DNA of 64,000 bases from Eunapius fragilis (GCA_963681505.1 OY811989.1:4244736-4308735), one strand, 5' to 3'. Numbered from the stretch's first letter, positions 44,176 through 55,718 are shown. A program made the numbers and translations. Notes: a model not told the origin generated them from the sequence alone.

Positions 44176-44731
44176 TGCATCTCGTAACTACAACCCCCCT
44201 CCTCCAGGACATATGGGGGATTTGACATTTATTAAATCAAATGCCCCATTGTTGGGGACTAATAACTGGTCAAATGACCCCTCCTCGACCCAGTCCCGTT
44301 ACATGTTTGAAACCTTTTATAACCTATGGTTTCGTTCCTGCTATTCAAAACGAACGCGCGTTAGCCTTTGTAGGTATACCGCTGATATTGTGCCGCTATA
44401 AGAGTTGTAGTTATAATTGTACTAGTAGTTTGGTATTCAATTTAAAGCGCATGTTCTTGTTCTGTTCGAACGTACGGCACAGGCTAGGTATGATATTGTG
44501 TACCTACCGTGAATGTGTTCTACCAAGGTCGTCACAAGTTTTGACCTGCCGGTAGGGGGAGGTCACAAGCACATTGGTTTACAATTAAAATTCTTTTTCC
44601 GCGGTCGAGGTCAAACCCCTTGTACAGTCAAATGCGTACTGCAATAATCTGATTAGTCTGTCAAATCCCCTACTAATCCCCCATATGTCCCGGAGGGGGA
44701 GGGGAGGTTGCAGTTACCATTGACAGATGCA
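44176..44731. mobile_element. Harbinger-like element, copy 3
   Basis: Left end shortened (TGCATCTCGTAACT), right end AGTTACCATTGACAGATGCA, TTA on both sides (44173-44175, 44732-44734). The plus-strand frame (FITYGFVPAIQNE...) remains open up to LPRSSQVLTC. Confidence 0.55.
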
Positions 44732-45113
44732 TTATGTGAACGTGGACCCTAAGGTATGTAGTTTGAAGGTATTTTTGATTTGTGATCCCCTTACTACATT
44801 ATTACATTGCCATCTAATCCAATTAATCCATGGGACATGTAAGTAGTTTGGCAGGTCTTATAGTGGCATTTGATAGTAACCGAGACATTCCTTCTATTTA
44901 TTTCTAACTGGGCTAACTGTTTTTTATGTTGGTGTACTGTAAGGTCATACTAGTTGAACTGCACATTAATGGTGCAGTTCCAATTAGTGCATACGTCGAA
45001 CGATTACTCACATTGTGCCCAGTACACAACGAGGAATTCACATCCAGCTTTACGGACTGTCGTATCATAGGTACCTTCCCGGATTTGACCTTTATTAAAT
45101 CGAATCCCCACGG

Positions 45114-45250
45114 TTAAGGCGACCATACACTAGGCAACAATGTTGCATGCAACTCAATGAATTTTCAGTAAAACATTAGTTTACTGATATTTTACTGCTA
45201 AAATTCATAGTGTTGCATGCAACATGTTGCCTAGTGTATGGTCGGCTTAA
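45114..45250. mobile_element. TTAA-flanked foldback element, copy 2
   Basis: Same element and same position in the unit as 39158-39293, so it was duplicated with the unit rather than inserted again. Confidence 0.6.
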
Positions 45251-45958
45251 GAGATTAATAATCAATCAGTCAAATAGCACATCCATCCTAGTTTCGTCCC
45301 CAGACCCACATGACATGAGTATCAGATTAATGGTCTGAGTAATAAGATAGATGCACTTATTCCGACCTCCTAAGAAATTGGAGGTTGATATAACCAAGTG
45401 TATATGACACTGTCGTAAACTTATATTATTTTTAGTTGCTGATTAGCTGAATTAAAGTATGGAAATGTGCGAACGTGGTTTTGCGTGGGGTTAAAAAAGA
45501 TAGACCTATGTCCACAGCAAATGGAGGCAATAAAGACCTTCATGTAAGGAAAAGATGTTTTTGTCAGGATACTGAAAGCAAATGAAGTGTGCATATGTTG
45601 TGATGTTTGTGCAAAATCTTGTATGTGTACTGATAGTAAGTGCTGTAGCTTCTCCATCTATAAAATATGCCTACAAGACTGTCCCTATTATAACCGCCTA
45701 AGCCAGGGAGATGCAAGAATGAAATTTTTATTCTTTTTTTATTTACTTACCCAATCACCTGAAAAATCAAGGGTGGGGGGGGGGGGGGGGGGGGGGTCGA
45801 CCAACGATCCACTGGGACATGACTGATCCCAGATAAACAGTACAAGCCCAGCAGCAGGGGACCGACGAAAATAGCTCGTCCAATGGCAGCCACAACCGTT
45901 CATGATGCACGAGGACAAAAGTGGGGGTGGTGGGGTGGTACACCATAAACGTGCACAC

Positions 45959-46094
45959 CATTGTCACCATGAGGTTGGCTGGAACCTTCAGTTGCTGCAG
46001 GTGACTGACAAGATGGTGGTTGTTGAGGAATAGCACTCATAAACTGACCAAAGCTTGCTTGAGATATTCTCTGCTCTGCGGAAAAGGACTCCAT
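45959..46094 (-). CDS. candidate first coding exon (MESFS...), unit 5
   Basis: Third copy of the 45-codon frame (MESFSAEQRISQ ... SSQPHGDN). The donor reads GTGTGC instead of GTGAGC, which is weaker. Confidence 0.27.
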
Positions 46095-48268
46095 TCTTCT
46101 TCAACTCGAAAAAGGTAGCAGCTGACACTGTTAGATCACGTGGCTCAACTGCCATTGCCAAATGCTGAGCTTGCAGTGATATATCTATGGGGCTTGCATC
46201 TGGCGTGGTGGTCACCTCACCTGTAAGAGGGTTAAGAAGATATTTACTTACCAACACTCAAAGGAATTAATAACACTGAATTACGTCATGTTAAACATAT
46301 TTACACCATATGGTTGTTTCATTCCATTGAAAAGTGGGCAAAAAGCCCTATGCCCCCTAACGAATTCTTTTCCATAGCAATGGGGCTAATTACGCCCTTA
46401 GCAACAACATGTCCAGAGAACTAAGCCTTTTTGGCAAAAGCTGTTTGGTCTTTTTTAGTCTGGACTATTGAGTTTGTTTCTACTGAACTTCACTCACTGA
46501 ACTACGTGAAAGATAGGCACTAACACTCTACTGGAAGCATGCTATTAGGTCGCTAGTACGGTGGGTTGTTTTGGAGTAGGGGAGATAAACCGTGCTCTAC
46601 TAAAGTTTCCGACCTTATAAGGTCCACTGCCGCGGTAGGTTTTCCAGTTAGTTTTTATTTAGAGCTCGTGGTGCCACGTTGTCTAACGGAATATTTTTGT
46701 CTTTGGATTATTGCTTATTATCGCTGTTTTGATGCCATTTTATTATTCAAGTTCGCTGTACTCACATATGTTTCTGCCTCTTACAGTCCATCACACCATC
46801 GCAAAAGGTATCAGTGTCCACCCAAGCCACTTTGGGCTTGGTGAGGGGCTAAAGGGGCCTTAGGAGGGTATGGGTGAGAGCTGTAAGCGTTACAAGTTAC
46901 ACAATAAATATACTACCAAAGTCATGGCCTTGGTTGTGGACCTGCCGGAAATTCAAGCGCCCATATCTTGAGCTTGCACAGTGATAAAATGAGAAGTAAC
47001 TCTTTTATAAGAATATTTCTGGTTTTGAATGTGAAAATGGTGGTCTTATGTAGCAGAAGTCTAGCCACATATAAGCCCCACCCCCCCACCCCCAAAAAAG
47101 TGTAAGTGAGATTGTGGTTATCCAGCAATGCCTACTGTACGAAACAGGAGACAGAATTGTTATACTGGCATGTCCATAGTGGTCAGTATAAAAATACACA
47201 TGACTGGTATAAATGGATGCTCTGGCATTTTGATGGATAGTAGTGTACATAGACAGAATGGTTATGCTGGTGTGTCTGTGCTTGGAATAAATAGGGAGTG
47301 TTCTTCTACAGGCATGCCTAAGAGTGTTATGAAAAGAGTGGTATGAATATAGCTAGAGAGATCATGCTACATGGCATGTCTGCAGTGATAGGAATAACAT
47401 AGCAGCTAAACCTGATGAGTGGTATAAATAGTGTTTATAAGGCATGCCTAAGAATGGGCAGAATGGTTTGTGTTTTTGTTTGAAGGGGACTTAAGTATAA
47501 GGGCGGAAAAAGAATTACAAAGCCCTGACTGAAAGGATTATTTAGCGCCAATTTGGAACCATAAGAAAAAACAGCCCAGTAGCAGATGCGTAGAGCGAAA
47601 ATTAAATAGATGGATAGTTGTAGCAATATTTAGTCCTTTTTTCAAATGCACATGCCATACTATAGCTGTAGAAATGTTATCATCAAACTTTTAATGAATT
47701 GTTTTCTAAGGGTAGCCATGTTGGTTGAACCATAAATATCATATTGTGTTCTAATTATATACTTAATGCCCACGCAAAACAGCCGTGACCAATCAATGGT
47801 TTGAACTTCCAATATTAGGTGAAATTTAGAGCATGAATTGTGATAGTGTAGAGTGTTTTCCACCATTTTTTATAATTACGTCTGTAAATCATACCCTGAC
47901 CCCAAATGTCATAGTCTGAAACCACTGTGCCCCTGTAACCTGAGCCATTAGCACCTACATCTATACCACTAAAATGTTAGAACCTGCTCGGTAAGACCTG
48001 GACAATTGTAGAAATATCAGTCGGCTCTGGAATAAAAAGGAGCAGAACCAATTTTCCCATTTCACAGAAATTATGTTTTATTTGATAGTATGTTTTTCAT
48101 ATCGATTGTAAGTGGTTAGGGGTATGCATCAGTATGTGGAGGGTAGGGGCCAGGGTGTAGGAGTTTATTATCTCTTAGTGTAGGCAAGGATGTCTGTTGT
48201 GCTACACATATGCAAACCTCACTGCTTTAATCACTGTATTTCCCCCTCTGTATTATACTAGTGAAGAA

Positions 48269-49369
48269 ATGGCCAATAGAGAGGAAGCACATCAGAGTGA
48301 ACAAGTTGGAGAGGTATTGTCCTTAGGGACGAGACCACATCAGTATGAACAATGTGAAAAGAGATTTTCACGACCATCACTCCTGAAAAGACACATGCTC
48401 ATTCATACAGGGGAGAAGCCACATCAGTGTGAACAATGTGGACAGGCATTTTCAGTACAGTCAAGCCTGAAAACACACATGCTCACTCATACAGAGGAGG
48501 GGCCGCATCAGTGTGAACAAATTAGAAAGACATTTTCACAACAGTCATGCCTGAAAACACACATGCTCACCCATACAGGAGAGAGGCCACATCAGTGTGA
48601 ACAATGTAGAAAGACATTTCAACAAAAGTCACACCTGAAAAGACACATGCTCACTCATATGGAGGAGAAGCCACATTGGTGTGAACAATGTGGAAAGACA
48701 TTTTCACAACAGTCATGCCTGAAAACACACATGCTCACTCATACAGGAGAGAGGCCACATCAGTGTGAACAATGTAGAAAGACATTTCAACGAAAGTCAC
48801 ACCTGAAAAGACACATGCTCACTCATACAGGGGAGAAGCCACATCAGTGTGAACAATGTGGAAAGACATTTTCACTACAGTCAAACCTGAACCAACACAT
48901 ACTTACTCATACAGGGGAGAAGTCACATCAGTGTGAACAATGTGGAAAGGCATTTTCACTGCAGTCAAACCTGAAAGTACACATGCTCACTCATACAGGG
49001 GAGAAGCCACATCAGTGTGAACAATGTGGAAAGACATTTTCTGTACAGTCAAGCCTGAAAGCACACATACTCACTCATACAGGGGAGAAGCCACATCAGT
49101 GTAAACAATGTGGAAAGACATTTTCACAACAGTCACACCTGAAAGGACACATGTTCACTCATTCAGGGGTGAAACCATTTATCTGTTTTTGTAAGAAATC
49201 ATTTGCATCAATAACTGGATTAAAGTCCCACTGCCGAATACATTGTGATGAGAGATTGAAATGTCAGAACAGTGGATGCTCCAGATCATTTTTATACATG
49301 AAAGGGTTGATGTATCACCTCAATTTCTGCAAACCTGACAGTGAGAGTAGCGGTGTCCATAGTGACTGA
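48269..49369 (+). CDS. C2H2 zinc-finger protein ZNF5 (10 finger units, two degenerate)
   Basis: 366 residues: 22-residue N-terminus, ten finger units (residues 23-302), CxC finger, Cx4C...Hx4C motif, tail NFCKPDSESSGVHSD. Finger 1 has Tyr for the first Cys (PHQYEQC) and finger 3 has Ile for the second Cys (CEQIRKTF), so neither should bind zinc normally. Contact residues: RSLR, VSST, QSCT, QSHR, QSCT, RSHR, LSNQ, LSNV, VSSA, QSHG. Fingers 3-4 and 5-6 form a duplicated two-finger block. Frame fully open, but loss of two zinc ligands suggests relaxed constraint at the N-terminal fingers. Confidence 0.85.
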   Translation: MANREEAHQSEQVGEVLSLGTRPHQYEQCEKRFSRPSLLKRHMLIHTGEKPHQCEQCGQAFSVQSSLKTHMLTHTEEGPHQCEQIRKTFSQQSCLKTHMLTHTGERPHQCEQCRKTFQQKSHLKRHMLTHMEEKPHWCEQCGKTFSQQSCLKTHMLTHTGERPHQCEQCRKTFQRKSHLKRHMLTHTGEKPHQCEQCGKTFSLQSNLNQHILTHTGEKSHQCEQCGKAFSLQSNLKVHMLTHTGEKPHQCEQCGKTFSVQSSLKAHILTHTGEKPHQCKQCGKTFSQQSHLKGHMFTHSGVKPFICFCKKSFASITGLKSHCRIHCDERLKCQNSGCSRSFLYMKGLMYHLNFCKPDSESSGVHSD

Positions 49370-50784
49370 ACCCTCTCTGTTAATGGTATGAGGGAAGAGT
49401 GTTACCATGTTAAACTAATGGTCTCGTAGTCAATAGATGTCAGTGTCATATGTTGTCATGTTTTTCTTGTATTGTAAGTACAATAATGTGGTAGTAAAAT
49501 ATTTCAATAATGATAATATATAACATGCAGAATTGGGCTGGAAACGTATATTGCACTGGTGGTAGAGAGTTATGGAGCTGAGGATTTATTTACATACAAA
49601 GCGATCACATTCACTAAAATTCAGGGCCGGACTATGGCATGCAAAACTTGGACAACATTTTGCCTCATTAATACAAATCTGGAGGTTGATAAAATTTATA
49701 TTTCTATTAGTTACATGCATTAGTACATGTATGGGAATTAGAGTTTTGCCCAAACTATGTGCATTAACCCTGAGTACATTAAATCTTATTCTTCGATGAT
49801 CGTGTTTATAATAAATACCATTTCTTTGTAAAGTTATGTACATAGTCCTGGAAACACATGCTGCTGATGCTTTTTTTAAAAATATCTCCTGAGGGAGAGA
49901 TGAAAAGGGCATCATTATTTGCAATACCACATCTGCTAGACTGCTTGATATCATTGTTGTCCCCAGATGCAAAGGACATGCAATACCATAGCAGAGGTTG
50001 CCTTGATTAGGAAGAAGCCTCACTTCATCTAGAGTACGCCTATATTCTATAGCATGCGTGCAAGTGGGAGTGGGGCCGAGGAATGAGCGGCATAACATAT
50101 ACGGTCGCATTTCATTTTATTCTTCAGCACATGTACGTGGAACCAAGGTATGTAGTTTGAAGTCAATTTTGATTAGTGATACCCTTTCTACATACATTAT
50201 CATCTAATCCAAATAATCCATGGGACAAATAATTATGCTGGTCTTTTAAACTGGTAGCAGCGTGAGGACACGGGTGTGTGGCATTGGCATAACCCAGACA
50301 TTCCTTTCCTTTATTTCTAACTGGGCAAACTGTTTTTTAAATGTATGTGTACTGTAAGGTCATACTAGTCGAACCGCGGCGCGGTTCCAATTAATGCACA
50401 CGTCGAACGATTACTCGCAATGTGCCCAGTATACAACGAGGAATTCACATGGTCATACTGAGCGTTATACATCGCTAGCTTTACAGACTGTCGTTGTAGC
50501 ATGAGTACCCTCCCACGGATTTGACCTTTATGCGGGATTATTAATAATCAATCAGTCAAATAGCCTGTCCCGCCCTTGTTTCGTCCCCAGACTCACATGA
50601 CGTAATAATGGGCCTGGGAAATACGATAGACGCCAACCTCCCAATAAATTGGAGGTTGATGTAACCAAGTGTATATACGTAATGACACTGTCGTAAACTT
50701 ATGATATATGCACGTTATTTTTAGTTCCTAATTAGCTGTTAATTAGCTGAATTAAAGATACAAACATGGTTTTGCGCGCGGTTA
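49370..50784. other. ZNF5 3' flank, recurring block
   Basis: Collinear with 36424-38200, but lacking the inverted START-flank piece and the (TG)n tract. No gene recognised. Confidence 0.5.
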
Positions 50785-52312
50785 CAGTAGCGGCTCGCAC
50801 ATTGCGAAAAGTAACAGCTCGCACATTGCGAAAATAAGCCCTATTCATTGTGGTGTTAGGCCAGGGTTAGTGTTCTTTGCATGACCCAATCGATCGCTGC
50901 AACCCACCGCTAATGAGATTCACGCGGCCCAGGAATCTCATTAGACGGTAGTTTATGTAAACCACCCCCCTGTTGATCATCCCAATATGTACATTAACCC
51001 TTTAGCTGACGAGAGAACACCTGAACGGAATGGCTTTACCGTTTTTCTTCTTGTATTTTCTATGTCCACGATGATTAAGGCAGCTTGCGTATTTCTCCAG
51101 CAGCTATGCATGTAACACCCTGACAACAAAAGTGGCATAAATATGCTGCAGCAACCCATACATGTAAACCACCTACATATTAAAAGCATGTACGTTGAGT
51201 AGATACACACATGTACGTATGCATGTGCATCTTGTATGTGATATGGCCTGTGTGCAAAAGTGAAGGGATAACTGCTCAATAAAACAATAACTGCATCTTA
51301 CCATAGGATCATGTTCTACAGATACCTATATCCCAAGCTGAGGGAATGCATACACACATTGCGCCTGAATTGTGCTGTAGAGAACTTAGTGCATAAGTTG
51401 GGTTATCTAACTGAAGCAATCCCACCGAGCCATACGAATCATTTTACTACGATGGTCATATGCACCTGAAGGGATAAAGCAACAACAAAAAAGGCGAAGT
51501 TTCATCGACCACTTACCCTTGTTAATTTATCACTGCATGGTTTAGTGCGTACATAATCCCCGTTCGTAAACTCGTGCTGCAATGACCAATCAGCGCTCAT
51601 TCACTCGTGTCCTTTGTATATAGTGTACGGGTGAAACACCCTACCTACATGTAGTACTCCAGACAGGCCCTACTATTAGTAACTTTCTTTTTCAACATAC
51701 ATCCTAAATGATGCATGCCCACGATAATAAATTGCATCATGCACATGCTTTATGCGGTAGAACATGATCTTATGGTAAGATGCAGTTATAGTTTTATTGA
51801 GCAGTTATCCCTTCACTTTTGCACACAGGCCATATCACATACAAGATGCACATGCATACGTACATGTGTGTATCTACTCAACGTACATGCTTTTAATATG
51901 TAGGTGGTTTATATGTATGGGTTGCTGCAGCATATTATGCCACTTTTGTTCTCAGGGTGTTACATGCATAGCTGCTGGAGAAATACGCAAGCTGCCTTAA
52001 TCATCGTGGACATAGAAAATACAAGAAGAAAAACGGTAAAGCCATTCTGTTCAGGTGTTTTCTCCTCAGCTAAAGGGTTAATGTACATATTATAAAATAA
52101 TATTTTCTGGGATGATCAACAGGTGGGTGCATGTGGTTTACATAAACTACCGTCTAATGAGATTCCTGGGCCGCGTGAACTCATTAGCGGTGGGTTGCAG
52201 CGATCGATTGGGTCACGCAAAGAACACTAACCCTGGCCTAACACCACAATGAATAGGGCTTATTTTCGCAATGTGCGAGCTGTTACTTTTTGCAATGTGC
52301 GAGCCGCTACTG
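50785..52312. mobile_element. TA-flanked long-inverted-repeat element, 1.5 kb
   Basis: Arms 50785-51316 and about 51757-52312 are near-complementary over some 530 bp around a 440-bp centre. Ends CAGTAGCGGCTCGCACATTG / CAATGTGCGAGCCGCTACTG are flanked by TA (50783-50784, 52313-52314). The motif GCTCGCACATTGCGAAAA occurs twice near each end, as expected for transposase-binding sites. It sits in the TTA at the left border of a Harbinger-like element. No transposase. A TA duplication points to Tc1/mariner-type mobilisation. Confidence 0.8.
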
Positions 52313-52314
52313 TA

Positions 52315-52897
52315 TGTACCTGTCAATAACTATAACCACCCCCCCCCCCCCCCCCCCCCCCCTCCTCCAGGACATATGGGGGATTTGACATTTATTAAAT
52401 CAAATGCCCTACTGTTGGAGACTAATAACTGGTCAAATGACCCCTCCTTGACCCAGTCCCGTTACATGTTTGGTACCTTTTATAACCTACAGTTTTGTTC
52501 CTGCTATTCAAAATGAACGCGCGTTAGCCTTTGTACGTATACCGCTGATATTGTGCCGCTATAAGAGTTGTAGTTATAATTGTACTAGTAGTTTGGAATT
52601 AAAGCACATGTTCTTGTTTCTGGTACGGCACAGGCTAGGTATGATGTTGTGTACCTACCGTGAATGTGTTCTACCAAGGTCGTCACAAGTTTTGAGCTGC
52701 AAAACACGCCGATAGGGGAAGGTCACAAGCATGTTGGTTTATATGATTAAAATTCTTTTTCCACGGTCGAGGTCAAATCCCCGTGTACAGTCAAATGCGT
52801 ATACTGCAATAATCTGATTAGTCTGTCAAATCCCCCACTAATCCCCCATATGTCCCGGAGAGGGAGTGGGGGGTTGCAGTTACCATTGACAGATGCA
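52315..52897. mobile_element. Harbinger-like element, copy 4
   Basis: Right end AGTTACCATTGACAGATGCA followed by TTA (52898-52900); left end TGTACCTGTCAATAACT next to the TA-flanked element. The plus-strand frame 52470-52715 is open and closest to copy 1. Confidence 0.6.
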
Positions 52898-54133
52898 TTA
52901 CGTGGAACGTGGACCCTGACTAAGGTATGTAGTTTGAAAGGTATGTAGTTTGAACGTATTTTTGATTTGTGATCCCCTTACTACATTATTACATTGCCAT
53001 CTAATCCAATTAATCCATGGGACATGTAAGTAGTTAGGCAGGTCTTATAGTGGCATTTGATAGTAACCGAGACATTCCTTTTATTTATTTCCAACTGGGC
53101 TAACTGTTTTTTATGTTGGTGTACTGTAAGGTCATACTAGTTGAACTGCACATTAATGGCACAGTTCCAATTAATGCACACGTCGAACGATTACTCACAT
53201 TGTGCCCAGTACACAACGAGGAATTCACATCCAGCTTTACGGATTTGACCTTTATTAAATCGAATGTCCACGGCTTAATAATCAATCAGTCAAATAGCTC
53301 GTCCCCAGACCCACGTGACGTAATGATTATCAGTTTAATGGTCTGAGAAATAAGACAGACACACTTATTCCGACCTCCCAATAAATTGGAGGTTGATGTA
53401 ACCAAGTGTACACGTAATGACACTGTCGTAAACTTATGATACATGCACGTTATTTTTAGTTGCTAATTAGCAAGTATGGAAATGTGCAAACATGGTTTCG
53501 CGTGGGGTTAAATAACAAATGGAGGCAATAAAGACCATCATGCAAGGAAAAGATGTTTTCGTCAGGTTGCCAACTGGATACTGACGGCAAATGAACTGTG
53601 CATATGTTGTGATGTTTGTGCAAAATCTTGTATGTCATATCGAGAAATTGCATTGGCGGTCAAAAGGATTACACAGTATTCGGTCATTGTGTAATTCAAT
53701 GCCATAGAAAAAATAAATAAAAATAGTGTTCTTAGCCTATCCTGTTGATCACTCACTACCCCTTTATGTGGGGCAGATAACCTCTGATAGGAGTAGGCTA
53801 AGAACACAAGACACTTACACTACACAAATGTAAGGTAGAATTATGGAAACTGCATATGTTATCTTGTTGTTACATGTAATGAATGCCTTTGGTGTACACA
53901 TTAGTTGATGTATGCATTGGTGTATGGGGTGCATGTGGGACATTTGCCATATTGTTGCCTCTTCTTGGCAATAAGTGGTACAACCCTCAGAGTTGCCTTA
54001 GTAACAAATTTTTTAAATTCCCTTTATAAGGTTTTCCTCAAAGAAATCCAGTATGTGGGACTGTGTGATGGTGGTAGTGTTCACTGTTATGTTCACTGTT
54101 CTAGTGTGTGCTGATGTGTAGAGCTATTGGTGT

Positions 54134-54173
<40 letters not shown>

Positions 54174-54730
54174 TAGACTTATGTTGGTCTAACGATGTGT
54201 AAGTTAGGCCGTTTGCCAGCTATACACGCTGTGTGGATGTGTCAGTGTGTACTGTTTTTAAGGGACACAACCCATCATCAAGAAAAAAACATTAGTGGGG
54301 GGAGGGGGGGGGGGGGAGAAGAGACAAATGTTTAGTTGAAACCAAGCAAGACAATTCTGTGCATGTGTTGTGTCACTTGTTATCCCTTCATTGCCAAAGA
54401 GGGGTCAAAAATATGGGAGGGGTGGGGCCCACCCCATCTGATGTGTAGGGTCATTGGGAATGTACACACTTTTGCTAGTGTGTACTGGTATGTGGTTGGT
54501 GGAGAGTATGAGTTGGGTGTGTATGCTGATGGGGGTCATATAGTAGTGTATGCTGGGAGTGTTATGTTGAGGGGGAAAAATGTTATTTGGTGTGTTGGGC
54601 GAGTACTATAGAATTCTGAGTGTGACTGTGTTTTTTGTTAATGTAATAATATTAATAGTTAGCTAGTATATGCACGTGACTCTCATGATGTTCTTGTGAT
54701 TTGTGTGAGTAGCTGAAACACGAGGACACA
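52898..54730. other. spacer with small inverted-repeat element
   Basis: Block matching 38780-39700 up to about 53640, then unrelated sequence with a (TG)n tract at 54131-54170 and poly-G near 54300. A small inverted-repeat element (53726-53807) is listed separately. No gene supported. Confidence 0.45.
53726..53807. repeat. 82-bp inverted-repeat element
   Basis: GTGTTCTTAGCCTAT at the left and TAGGCTAAGAACAC at the right, with partly pairing interior. Likely a tiny foldback element; no duplication resolved. Confidence 0.5.
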
Positions 54731-54734
54731 ACAG

Positions 54735-55045
54735 CATGGTGAATCTATTGATCAGTACGTGGCTGCATTAAAGTTGATGACAAGGAATTGCACGTTTGGA
54801 ATGCTTGAGGAGGAGCTTATAAGGGACAGAGTAGTTTGTGGTGTTTATCAGAAAAGGACTACTGAGGGAGCGGGATCTTACCTTAGACAAAGCTATGGAT
54901 CTCTGTCGGGCTGAAGAACAAACCAAAAAACAGCTGAAATGCATCAGTGAGGAAGCATCGGCTGATTTTTCATTGGTGCATGTCGTAAATCCTCGTCCAA
55001 AGTGTCAATCAACAGCATCTCATAACACACCGCTGAATGAGGACA
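54735..55045 (+). mobile_element. fossil Ty3/gypsy LTR-retrotransposon gag fragment
   Basis: Recognisable stretch of a gypsy-type gag polyprotein: FGMLEEELIRDRVVCGVY, then LLRERDLTLDKAMDLCRAEE, a signature of this family in invertebrates. Only this piece of gag is seen; no LTRs, protease, reverse transcriptase or integrase were found nearby. It is broken and clearly an old fragment. Confidence 0.7.
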
Positions 55046-55055
55046 CAGGTGTTGT

Positions 55056-55097
55056 CAGAACTACCACTACCACCTTTGGGTGGTAGTGGTAGTTCTG
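55056..55097. repeat. perfect 19-bp-stem hairpin
   Basis: CAGAACTACCACTACCACC, loop TTTG, then its exact complement. It sits between the gag fossil and the repeat-protein remnant. Could be a transposon end or an insertion junction; its sharpness suggests recent origin. Confidence 0.75.
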
Positions 55098-55205
55098 TGA
55101 CCCCTGTGGCACGCGTCCTCTCGGAAGCACATTTAGCCAATCGGACAGCGGGGTCATTCCAATACCGACTCCTTTTAGATGCTTTAATGGCAGCTGAGAT
55201 GCTGC

Positions 55206-55716
55206 CTGTTAACCGCGCGGTTTCCCTCCAGGTCCTCTTCATATCGCTGCCTTTCAGCAGCGGTTCTCCTCGAGGTCCTCTTCATATCGCCGCCTTTTAG
55301 CAGCACGGTTCTCCTTGCAGCTATCGCGTACAGAGGCCTTCTTCTTTTCGGGATCGGCCTTGTAGCTGTCTCGTGTAGAGGCCTTCATCTTTTCGGGATT
55401 GGCCTTGTAGCAGTCGCGTACAGAGGCCTTCTTCTTTTCGGGATCGGCCTTGTAGCGGTCGCGTGCAGAGGCCTTCTTCTTTTCGGGATCGGCCTTGTAT
55501 CTGTCGCGTGCAGAGGCCTTCTTGTCGGGATCGGCCTTGTAGCTGTCGCATACAGAGGCCTTCTTATTTTCAGGATCGGCCTTGTAGCTGTCGCGTACAG
55601 AGGCCTTTTTTCGGGATTGGCTTGTAGAGCGCTCGGGCTTTAGCTTTGTTCTCGTCTTGCTTTTGGAGGTATTCCGCTCGTTGCTTAGATCTCTTCTTTT
55701 GATTACGCGAAGGCAT
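55206..55716 (-). pseudogene. repeat-rich basic protein remnant (KKASVRDSYKADPE repeats)
   Basis: On the minus strand, MPSRNQKKRSKQRAEYLQ opens a frame that changes phase after about 37 codons. The next frame carries seven imperfect 14-15-residue repeats (KKASVRDSYKADPE type), then RAAKRRRYEEDLEENR. Similar short charged repeats occur at the N-termini of some invertebrate transposon-encoded proteins; that link is from memory of the family style, not proof. The frame change and the truncated end make it a remnant. Its ATG lies at the edge of the hAT-type insertion at 55719. Confidence 0.5.
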
Positions 55717-55718
55717 TT

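Larger units (their letters stand above)
44732..48268. other. spacer between ZNF4 and ZNF5
   Basis: Collinear with 38777-41627 and 29990-34734. It holds the TTAA foldback copy 2 (45114-45250), poly-G (45776-45797), the candidate minus-strand exon (45959-46094) and the empty site of the pogo-type element (48033-48034). Confidence 0.5.
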
